Shown: piece by piece, positions 1 through 5,458 of the stretch
Position numbering within the stretch: position 1 is the first letter of the stretch
Layout: every line of letters begins with the position of its first letter
The notes under the pieces: generated by a model
Told to the model about the DNA's origin: nothing
What the model saw: the letters and a program-made list of their open reading frames with translations, nothing else
The model's database searches: none
Position numbers and translations under genes: made by a program
NCBI GenBank assembly: GCA_030705725.1
Contig: JAUZPW010000121.1
Location: forward strand, 1-5,458
Origin: Bacillota bacterium
GTDB taxonomy: Bacteria; Bacillota; Clostridia; Oscillospirales; Butyricicoccaceae
Length of the DNA: 5,458 bases
Direction: 5' to 3'

Positions 1-30
1 AAAATCCCGGCAGGAACGTTTATCAGGTAA
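1..30 (+). CDS. C-terminal end of an upstream gene, probably methionyl-tRNA formyltransferase
   Basis: Frame 1 reads nine codons (KIPAGTFIR) and then TAA at 28-30, twelve bases before the next start, so the end of a cotranscribed gene is likely. The short tail fits the C-terminal strand of Fmt, which often ends with a small loop followed by a Gly and hydrophobic residues. In many Clostridia def-fmt directly precedes the YugP-type peptidase and rsmB. The identity rests mainly on this gene order; nine residues cannot prove it. Fmt formylates Met-tRNA(fMet) for translation initiation. Confidence 0.4.
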   Translation, partial: KIPAGTFIR

Positions 31-42
31 AAGGAGTGTTTT

Positions 43-759
43 ATGTTTTATCCAGGTTATTATTACGGCGGTTATTACGACACGGGGATGCTGCTTTTAA
101 TCCCTGCGTTTTTGCTTATGATGTTGGCGCAGTTTTCCGTCAACAGCACATTTAAGAAATACGCCAGAATATCGAACAGCCGCGGCATTACGGGCGCCGA
201 CGCGGCTCGCATTGTTATGGAGCAAAACGGCGTTTATGACGTCCGCATCGAGCGCATCAGAGGGAATCTGACGGATCACTATGATCCGCGCGAAAATGTT
301 ATCCGGCTTTCGGACAATGTATATTCCTCAACGACGATCGCCGCCGCGGGAGTTGCCGCACATGAAGCGGGACATGCCGTACAGTATGCTCAGGGCTATG
401 CGCCCATAAAGCTCCGCAACGCCATATTGCCAATCACAAATATCGGTTCGAGCCTTGCGTGGCCGCTTATTTTTATCGGACTTTTTATTTCTTCCTTCAG
501 CTCGCTCGCCTATCTGGGTGCGGCGCTGTTCGCTACCGTCGTCGTTTTCCAGCTTGTAACCCTCCCGGTGGAATTCAACGCGTCGAAACGCGCGATTTTG
601 GCCCTTGCCGACGGAAACATCCTGATGGAAGAGGAAGTAACGGGCGCCAAAAAAGTGCTGACGGCTGCGGCTATGACTTATTTGGCGGCGCTTGCGGTCT
701 CTATAACCCAGCTTTTAAGAATTCTGCTTATGATCTCCGGCAACAACAGGCGCAGATAA
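43..759 (+). CDS. yugP: Membrane-embedded zinc metallopeptidase, YugP family (Zn_peptidase_2)
   Basis: A 238-residue predicted membrane protease. The zinc-binding HEAGH motif is at residues 107-111 (His107, Glu108, His111); Glu177 in the PVEFNAS segment (175-181) is the likely third ligand. A hydrophobic segment at about 15-30 anchors the N-terminus. Further membrane segments lie at about 127-150, 153-175 and 205-231, with a basic tail (RRR) at the end. Length and layout match the YugP family, whose substrate is not established; a role in membrane protein turnover is only inference. The ATG at 43 is chosen because AAGGAG at 31-36 lies six bases upstream. The extreme N-terminus is unusually rich in Tyr (six in residues 3-12). 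The stop codon directly abuts the rsmB start, which implies coupled expression with the rRNA methyltransferases. The family assignment is firm; the physiological role is not. Confidence 0.93.
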   Translation: MFYPGYYYGGYYDTGMLLLIPAFLLMMLAQFSVNSTFKKYARISNSRGITGADAARIVMEQNGVYDVRIERIRGNLTDHYDPRENVIRLSDNVYSSTTIAAAGVAAHEAGHAVQYAQGYAPIKLRNAILPITNIGSSLAWPLIFIGLFISSFSSLAYLGAALFATVVVFQLVTLPVEFNASKRAILALADGNILMEEEVTGAKKVLTAAAMTYLAALAVSITQLLRILLMISGNNRRR

Positions 760-2052
760 ATGAGGTCTGCAGACGGAAGAGAAACGGCGCTCAAAGCGCT
801 TCTCGAATACGGCAAAAAAAGCGGCAAGGCGGACGAAGCGCTGAACGGAGCTGTTTCGCGCCTTAAGCCTGAAACGCGGGAAAAGGCCCTGGCGACAAGG
901 ATTTTTTACGGCGTTATCCAGAATTTCTATCTGCTCGATTACTATATAGGCAGCTTTTCTTCGCTGAAGCTTAATAAAATTTCGCCCGCCGTCTTAGAAA
1001 TTCTGCGTGTGGGTTTATACCAGCTTTTATTTTTGGACCGCGTTCCGAAAAGCGCCGTTGTCGATACGAGCGTTAATCTTGCCAAACGGGCCGCAAACCC
1101 GCGCGCGGCGTCTTTTGTAAACGCCGTGCTGCGAAAGGCGGCGTCCGTTGAAATGCCTGAAATAAACGCCGCGGATCGCGCCTCGTACCTCTCGGTTAAA
1201 TACAGCCACCCGCTGTGGCTTGTAAAGCGCTTTTTGTCCCTTTTCGGCGACTCGGAAACCGAAAAGCTTCTTAAAATCGACAACGCGCCCGCACCCGCGG
1301 TTTTTCGCGTAAACACGCTTAAATGCACGGCGGACGAGGCGGTAAACCTCCTTATTTCTGAGGGCGTTCCGGTCAAAAAGCATCCGATTGCAGAAAATTG
1401 CCTCTTTGCCGAAAACATCGGCGACCCTTACGCTCTTAAGACGCTAAAGGATGGGTTACTTTACGTACAGGACGCATCCTCGCAGCTCAGCATTGCGGCG
1501 CTTCATCCCGAACCGGGCTGGACGGTTTTGGATCTCTGCTCAGCACCCGGCGGCAAAAGCGCGCTTTGCGCGCAGTATATGAAAAACAAAGGCGTAATAC
1601 GTTCTTTCGACATAAGCCCCAAAAAGGCTCAGATGATAAAGGAAACCGCCGAAAGACTCGGCGCTTCGATTATAGAAGCAGGCGTTTCCGACGCGCTTCG
1701 GTATAATAAGGACTTGTTCGGTTATGCAGACTGCGTTATCTGCGACGTTCCTTGTTCCGGGCTCGGGGTAATACGCAAAAAGCCGGATATCCGTTATAAA
1801 AGTGAAAATGAAATAAGCTTATTACCCGAAATCCAGAAAAAAATCCTCGAAAACGGGTCAAATTACGTTAAAGACGGCGGAGTGCTTTTGTATTCGACCT
1901 GCACGGTGCTTCCTGAGGAAAACGAGAAAATAGTAAACGCGTTTTTAGAAGAACATCCCGATTTTTCGCTGCTTGAAAGGAAGCTTCTGCTGCCTCAGGT
2001 AAACGATACGGACGGTTTCTTTTTTGCAAAGCTCAGAAAGGCCGGCGGGTGA
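760..2052 (+). CDS. rsmB: 16S rRNA (cytosine-C5)-methyltransferase RsmB
   Basis: This enzyme transfers a methyl group from S-adenosylmethionine to C5 of a cytosine in 16S rRNA (C967 in E. coli numbering) before 30S assembly. The 430-residue length is normal. Residues about 1-130 form the NusB-like RNA-binding domain, starting with the typical RETALKALL. A linker follows, and then the Rossmann methyltransferase domain from about 236. Visible motifs are the SAM-binding VLDLCSAPGGK (256-266), DVPCSG (329-334, with Cys332 for product release), and STCT (379-382, with Cys381 the catalytic nucleophile). The C-terminal DGFFFAKLRK (418-427) is also typical. The ATG at 760 follows the peptidase stop without a gap. 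Only a weak AGG at 748-750 precedes it, so translation probably depends on ribosomes finishing the upstream gene. The end overlaps rlmN by four bases. All catalytic residues are present. Confidence 0.97.
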   Translation: MRSADGRETALKALLEYGKKSGKADEALNGAVSRLKPETREKALATRIFYGVIQNFYLLDYYIGSFSSLKLNKISPAVLEILRVGLYQLLFLDRVPKSAVVDTSVNLAKRAANPRAASFVNAVLRKAASVEMPEINAADRASYLSVKYSHPLWLVKRFLSLFGDSETEKLLKIDNAPAPAVFRVNTLKCTADEAVNLLISEGVPVKKHPIAENCLFAENIGDPYALKTLKDGLLYVQDASSQLSIAALHPEPGWTVLDLCSAPGGKSALCAQYMKNKGVIRSFDISPKKAQMIKETAERLGASIIEAGVSDALRYNKDLFGYADCVICDVPCSGLGVIRKKPDIRYKSENEISLLPEIQKKILENGSNYVKDGGVLLYSTCTVLPEENEKIVNAFLEEHPDFSLLERKLLLPQVNDTDGFFFAKLRKAGG

Positions 2053-3107
2053 ATATTTTGGAAAAAGCGGACATAAAATCATACAGTAAAGCCGAACTCG
2101 GCGTTTTCTTAAAAGCTCTCGGGGAAAAGGAATTTCACGCCTCCCAGATTTTCCGCTGGCTGCACTCGGGCGTGAGCTCTTTTGAGGAAATGAGCGATTT
2201 AAGCCTGTCCCTCCGCGGGAAGCTTAATGAAAAAACCCGGATCACTTGCCCTGTAATTTTGAGAAAGCAGCGTTCCGGGAAAGACGGAACTGTGAAATAC
2301 CTCTGGGAACTTTCAGACAAGAACTCCGTCGAAAGTGTACTAATGTCGTATCAGCACGGAAACTCGATATGCATATCGACGCAGGCTGGCTGCAGAATGG
2401 GCTGCGCCTTCTGTGCGTCGTGCAAAAACGGCCTCGCAAGAAGCCTTGAGCCCTCCGAGATGCTGGATCAGGTAATTTTTGCGCAAAAGGACGAGAACGT
2501 TAAAATTTCCAATATCGTTATGATGGGAATTGGGGAGCCTCTCGACAACATGTCAAACGTTATTAAGTTTCTCGATCTGATAAATACCGAGGGCGGGCTT
2601 TTTATAGGCCACAGGCATATATCCCTTTCGACCTGCGGGCTTTGCGATGAAATTGATATACTGGCTGAAAAAAGGCTTCAGCTGACGCTTTCCGTCTCGC
2701 TGCACGCGCCTTTTAACGAGCTTCGCTCAAAGCTGATGCCGGTAAACCGGAAATATCCGCTTGAGCTTTTAATGCGCTCATGCAAAAAATATTTCGAAAA
2801 AACAGGCCGAAGAATTTCATACGAATACGCAATGATCCGCGGGGTAAACGATACGAAAGCCTGCGCCGAAAAGCTGACAAAGCTGTTAAAAGGGCAGAAC
2901 TGCCACGTAAATTTAATCCTGCTTAACAGAATTAAGGAAAGCGAGTTTCTTCCGTCCTCGCGCGAAACTGTTTCCCAGTTTATGTCAATCTTGACGGATA
3001 ACGGAATAAAAGCTACAATAAGACGTAGGCTCGGGCCGGATATAGATGCGTCTTGCGGTCAGTTGAGAAGGCAAGCTATTGCTTCAAGTGAGGTTCAGAC
3101 AATATGA
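2049..3107 (+). CDS. rlmN: Dual-specificity 23S rRNA/tRNA adenine-C2 methyltransferase RlmN (radical SAM)
   Basis: RlmN makes 2-methyladenosine at A2503 of 23S rRNA and at A37 of some tRNAs, using a [4Fe-4S] cluster and two SAM molecules. The 352-residue protein has an N-terminal accessory domain (about 1-90) and a radical-SAM barrel. Its CX3CX2C cluster motif is Cys115, Cys119, Cys122, and the SAM-binding GEP is at 162-164. The two mechanistic cysteines are present: Cys336 in DIDASCGQL (the residue that is methylated) and Cys108, seven residues before the cluster, matching E. coli Cys118. The GTG at 2049 overlaps the rsmB stop (GTGA), with AAAGG about seven bases upstream. A TTG at 2058 is a possible alternative but has no better site. 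Cfr, the C8-methylating relative, is unlikely because of the housekeeping context. An extra Cys125 stands where Thr or Ser is usual. The gene ends in a four-base ATGA overlap with the phosphatase gene. Confidence 0.96.
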   Translation: MNILEKADIKSYSKAELGVFLKALGEKEFHASQIFRWLHSGVSSFEEMSDLSLSLRGKLNEKTRITCPVILRKQRSGKDGTVKYLWELSDKNSVESVLMSYQHGNSICISTQAGCRMGCAFCASCKNGLARSLEPSEMLDQVIFAQKDENVKISNIVMMGIGEPLDNMSNVIKFLDLINTEGGLFIGHRHISLSTCGLCDEIDILAEKRLQLTLSVSLHAPFNELRSKLMPVNRKYPLELLMRSCKKYFEKTGRRISYEYAMIRGVNDTKACAEKLTKLLKGQNCHVNLILLNRIKESEFLPSSRETVSQFMSILTDNGIKATIRRRLGPDIDASCGQLRRQAIASSEVQTI

Positions 3108-3841
3108 ATGTGTGGGGAATGAGCGACAGGGGAATAGTGCGTCAGGAAAACCAGGATATGTTTCTGGTCGACGCAATGCATGAAAGAAATCAGGCGGTAA
3201 TCGCCGTATGCGACGGTATGGGCGGCGCGCGCGCAGGAAACGTCGCGAGCGAAATCGCCATAAATACGTTCTCCGAGGAAATAAAGGACTCATTGAAGCC
3301 GTCTATGACGGCCGGTTACATGAAGAACATAGCAATAGCCGCGGTCCATGCGGCAAACGCGCGCGTATTCGAAAAATCAAACGAATCGGATAAGTTAAAG
3401 GGCATGGGAACAACTCTTGTCGGCGCAATCTTCGACGAGGGCAAAACAGTAATAGTAAACGTCGGAGACAGCCGCGCATATCTCGCCGACGGGGCGGGAA
3501 GCATTGTCAGAATTACAAAGGATCATTCAGTGGTCGAGGAAATGGTGCAGAGAGGCGAGATCACGGAGGAAGAGGCGCGGAACCATCCGCATAAAAATCT
3601 TATTACAAGGGCTTTAGGCGCCGATTCTTCGACAAAGCCCGACGCGTATTCATTAACGCTCAAAACCGGGCAATCCCTGCTGCTCTGTTCCGACGGGCTT
3701 ACGAATATGCTTTCCGACTCGGAAATTTTAGCCGAGTTAGTTAATAATCCGAAACCTGAAAAATGCTGTGAAAAGTTGATTTCGTGCGCAAACGGGCGCG
3801 GCGGCATCGACAATATCACAGTAATTCTTCTTAAGCTTTAG
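3104..3841 (+). CDS. prpC: PP2C-family Ser/Thr protein phosphatase (PrpC/Stp)
   Basis: A cytoplasmic, Mn/Mg-dependent phosphatase that removes phosphate from Ser/Thr residues of PrkC and its targets. At 245 residues it is a complete bacterial PP2C domain with no extra domain. Motifs in order are SDRGIVRQENQD (7-18, Asp18), CDGMGG (36-41, metal-binding Asp37), GMGTTLVGA (100-108), VNVGDSRAY (119-126), DHS (140-142), NLITRALG (165-172), CSDGLT (195-200, Asp197) and GGIDNITV (233-240, Asp236). The metal-site aspartates (18, 37, 197, 236) are all present. The ATG at 3104 overlaps the rlmN stop. GTGAGG at 3088-3093 is a plausible ribosome binding site ten bases upstream. A second ATG at 3119 would remove the usual first strand, so the upstream start is preferred. 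The kinase gene follows immediately, the classic opposing pair. Confidence 0.97.
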   Translation: MNVWGMSDRGIVRQENQDMFLVDAMHERNQAVIAVCDGMGGARAGNVASEIAINTFSEEIKDSLKPSMTAGYMKNIAIAAVHAANARVFEKSNESDKLKGMGTTLVGAIFDEGKTVIVNVGDSRAYLADGAGSIVRITKDHSVVEEMVQRGEITEEEARNHPHKNLITRALGADSSTKPDAYSLTLKTGQSLLLCSDGLTNMLSDSEILAELVNNPKPEKCCEKLISCANGRGGIDNITVILLKL

Positions 3842-3848
3842 GAGGTGA
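3840..3848 (+). promoter_or_regulatory. Near-perfect Shine-Dalgarno sequence for the kinase gene
   Basis: AGGAGGTGA is complementary to the anti-Shine-Dalgarno end of 16S rRNA. It begins inside the TAG stop of the phosphatase gene (3839-3841) and its AGGAGG core lies nine bases before the TTG at 3855, so it decides the kinase start. It is the strongest such site in the window and may compensate for the weak TTG start codon. Ribosomes ending the phosphatase frame stop on top of it, so re-initiation is possible. Confidence 0.9.
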
Positions 3849-3854
3849 ACCTGG

Positions 3855-5458
3855 TTGGACAGATACATCGGGAAATGGCTAGACAACAGGTACGAACTTC
3901 TTGAAATTGTCGGTACCGGCGGAATGGCCGTTGTTTATAAAGCTCTTTGTCATCGGTTGAATCGTTATGTCGCAGTTAAAATATTAAAGGACGAGCATCT
4001 TGTCGACGCCGATTTCAGGCGCCGGTTCCATGACGAGGCTCAGGCCGTCGCAATGCTTTCGCATCCGAATATAGTTTCCGTTTACGACGTGTCCAGCACC
4101 GAGAATACCGAATATATCGTTATGGAGCTTATTGACGGTATTACTCTGAAAGAGTACTTAAAGAAAAAGGGCGCCCTGTCCTGGAAAGAAACGCTTTATT
4201 TTTCCACGCAGATAGCAAAAGCACTTTCGCACGCTCATAAGCGCGGGATTATCCACCGGGATATTAAGCCGCAGAATATCATGCTTCTCTCCGACGGGAC
4301 TATAAAAGTAGCCGACTTCGGCATAGCGCGCCTTATGGAGCAAAGGAACCGCCATTTTACTCAGGAGGCGCTCGGCTCAGTTCATTATGTGGCGCCCGAA
4401 CAGGCAAGAGGCAGCTATATAGACGCCAGGGCAGATTTATATTCTTTGGGCGTCGTCATGTATGAAATGGAAACGGGAAGGCTTCCGTTTGAAGGGGATA
4501 CTCCCGTAGCGGTGGCGCTTCAGCATATAAACGCCATACCTCTTTCTCCGAGGGAAGTAAAAAGCGATGTCCCCATGGCGCTTGAGGATATAACTATGAA
4601 AGCGATGAGCCCGTCGCTTTCCCGCCGATACGGTTCCGCCGATGAAATGCTTATGGACCTTGAAAAATTCCGAGTGAACCCCGGAATTTCCTTTGACTAT
4701 CACAACGATATAAAGCTCGATACAGATGATGAAACGGATACGGAGCCTACTCAGAAAATAGATATTTCCCACGAAAGAATCAAAGGCGCCGCAAATTCGG
4801 GAAGACTCCATTTAAACAAAAAACGGCACGCGCCGCCTTTTTTTAGACGCAAAGGCGCGGACAAGCAAAAAGAAAGCATTATGGATCGGCCCATGAAGCT
4901 TGGGCTCATATTATCTACGGCGTTTTTGGTCTGCGCAATCATATTCGCATGGATACTTGTTAACCCAGGCGGAAGCACGGCTAAGGTTTCGGGCGGTAGT
5001 GCTCCTAATCTTACCGGGAGGTCTTATGAAAATGATATTCTTCTTGATGAAAATCTTAAAAAGGACTACGTATTTGAGGTAGGAAAACAGATTTACGATG
5101 AAACGGTTCCCGAGGGCAATGTTATATCTCAGGATCCGACACCCGGCAGCACTATAAATAAAGGCGATACGATTACCCTGACTTTAAGCCTCGGAACAGA
5201 GACCTTTAAGCTTCCGGACTTCAAAAACAGCGAATACAGGCTTGCGGAGCAGCAGCTCGTAAAGCTTGGCCTCGTTTACAGGGAATCCTATGAAGCCTCG
5301 GACGAGATAGTTCAAGGTTACGTTATCCGAACTGAACCGGCCTCGGACGCACAGGTCAAACCCGGAGACAATGTTACGGTCGTAATAAGCCTGGGCGCGA
5401 AAGTCAGCCTTGTTAAAGTGCCGAGCGTTGTCGGAATGAGCGAGGCGCAGGCAAAATC
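3855..5458 (+). CDS. prkC: PASTA-domain Ser/Thr protein kinase PrkC (3' end outside window)
   Basis: A membrane eukaryotic-type kinase (PrkC/PknB/StkP family) that senses cell-wall material and phosphorylates cytoplasmic targets in growth and division. The frame is open for 534 codons from TTG 3855 to the edge. Kinase domain, about 13-272: glycine loop GTGGMAVVYKA (20-30), Lys42, helix-C Glu61, catalytic HRDIKPQN (134-141, Asp136), DFG (154-156), and APE (180-182). The Arg before Asp136 marks an RD kinase activated by loop phosphorylation. An acidic Thr-rich linker (285-304), a basic stretch (322-339) and one transmembrane segment (about 349-369) follow. Outside are PASTA 1 (about 382-447, divergent at its start), PASTA 2 (about 450-514) and the start of PASTA 3 (VPSVVGMSEAQAK, 522-534). 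Relatives carry three or more PASTA units and 600-700 residues, so roughly the last 100 or more are missing. The MDRYIGKWLDNRYE start matches the family, supporting the TTG. Confidence 0.97.
   Translation, partial: MDRYIGKWLDNRYELLEIVGTGGMAVVYKALCHRLNRYVAVKILKDEHLVDADFRRRFHDEAQAVAMLSHPNIVSVYDVSSTENTEYIVMELIDGITLKEYLKKKGALSWKETLYFSTQIAKALSHAHKRGIIHRDIKPQNIMLLSDGTIKVADFGIARLMEQRNRHFTQEALGSVHYVAPEQARGSYIDARADLYSLGVVMYEMETGRLPFEGDTPVAVALQHINAIPLSPREVKSDVPMALEDITMKAMSPSLSRRYGSADEMLMDLEKFRVNPGISFDYHNDIKLDTDDETDTEPTQKIDISHERIKGAANSGRLHLNKKRHAPPFFRRKGADKQKESIMDRPMKLGLILSTAFLVCAIIFAWILVNPGGSTAKVSGGSAPNLTGRSYENDILLDENLKKDYVFEVGKQIYDETVPEGNVISQDPTPGSTINKGDTITLTLSLGTETFKLPDFKNSEYRLAEQQLVKLGLVYRESYEASDEIVQGYVIRTEPASDAQVKPGDNVTVVISLGAKVSLVKVPSVVGMSEAQAK
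4818..4846 (+). other. A-tract, short GC hairpin and T7 tract with in-phase slippery heptamer inside prkC
   Basis: Within the kinase coding sequence an A6 run (4818-4823) is followed by an inverted repeat CGGC-ACGC-GCCG (4824-4835), two C and a T7 run (4838-4844). The codons are CCT TTT TTT AGA, so the T run is an in-phase X_XXY_YYZ slippery heptamer. The -1 frame codon right after it is TAG (4844-4846). The site lies between the acidic linker and the transmembrane segment. It could cause -1 frameshifting, transcript slippage or weak intragenic termination, or do nothing; the pattern is directly seen but any function is unproven. Confidence 0.25.

Noticed and set aside
459..866. Long + strand open frame spanning the peptidase/rsmB junction
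   Set aside because: It overlaps two well-supported genes in another frame, and its product is rich in Arg, Gly and Cys with no recognisable motif; it is a shadow.
942..1418. 158-codon open frame on the - strand within rsmB
   Set aside because: It is antisense to a conserved part of RsmB, has no convincing ribosome binding site or domain, and an overlapping - strand frame (1027-1383) is open as well, which points to codon composition.
1559..1573. Perfect inverted repeat GCGCGC-TTT-GCGCGC in rsmB
   Set aside because: It arises from the Ala-Leu-Cys-Ala codons just after the SAM-binding motif, has a 3-base loop and no T run, so it is not a terminator and is likely codon coincidence.
2049..3107. 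Possibility that the radical-SAM gene is the antibiotic-resistance enzyme Cfr
   Set aside because: The two families share motifs, but its place directly after rsmB and before the phosphatase/kinase pair is the housekeeping rlmN position, with no mobile-element sequence nearby.
4437..4811. 124-codon open frame on the - strand within prkC
   Set aside because: It lies opposite the kinase C-lobe and linker, and its product has no recognisable motif; antisense shadow.
1..5458. CRISPR arrays, tRNA/rRNA genes, insertion sequences, riboswitches and new defence systems
   Set aside because: No direct repeat array, tRNA-like cloverleaf, transposase motif or terminal inverted repeats were seen, and nearly every base belongs to a recognised housekeeping gene.

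Overview
The window looks like ordinary chromosomal DNA of an anaerobic Gram-positive bacterium of the Clostridia, probably the Oscillospiraceae/Ruminococcaceae group. Three things suggest this: the gene order (probable fmt tail, YugP-type peptidase, rsmB, rlmN, PP2C phosphatase, PASTA kinase), the strong AGGAGG-type ribosome binding sites with frequent GTG and TTG starts, and the protein sequence style. The genus cannot be named from the sequence alone.

All genes lie on the + strand and almost every base is coding. Bases 1-30 are the last codons of an upstream gene, probably fmt. Next come a membrane zinc peptidase of the YugP family (43-759), the 16S rRNA cytosine methyltransferase RsmB (760-2052), the radical-SAM adenosine methyltransferase RlmN (2049-3107), a PP2C-type protein phosphatase (3104-3841), and a PrkC-type Ser/Thr kinase with extracellular PASTA repeats (3855 to beyond the right edge). 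The junctions are a 12-base gap, direct abutment, two 4-base overlaps, and a 13-base gap filled by a near-perfect Shine-Dalgarno sequence. No internal promoter or convincing intergenic terminator was seen, so the whole window is probably one cotranscribed, translationally coupled operon whose promoter lies upstream. No gene-free stretch longer than 13 bases exists.

Functionally the operon joins translation maturation (probable initiator-tRNA formylation, rRNA methylation by RsmB and RlmN) to a cell-envelope signalling pair. PrkC senses peptidoglycan fragments or lipid II through PASTA domains outside the cell and phosphorylates targets inside; the phosphatase reverses this. Such grouping is well known in Firmicutes.

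No new biological system is evident. The observation most worth a second look is an in-phase T_TTT_TTT heptamer in the kinase gene followed immediately by a -1 frame TAG, placed just before the transmembrane segment. If used, it would yield a soluble kinase. Smaller points are an extra cysteine next to the RlmN iron-sulfur motif, an activation loop poor in threonine, and an acidic, Thr-rich juxtamembrane stretch in the kinase.
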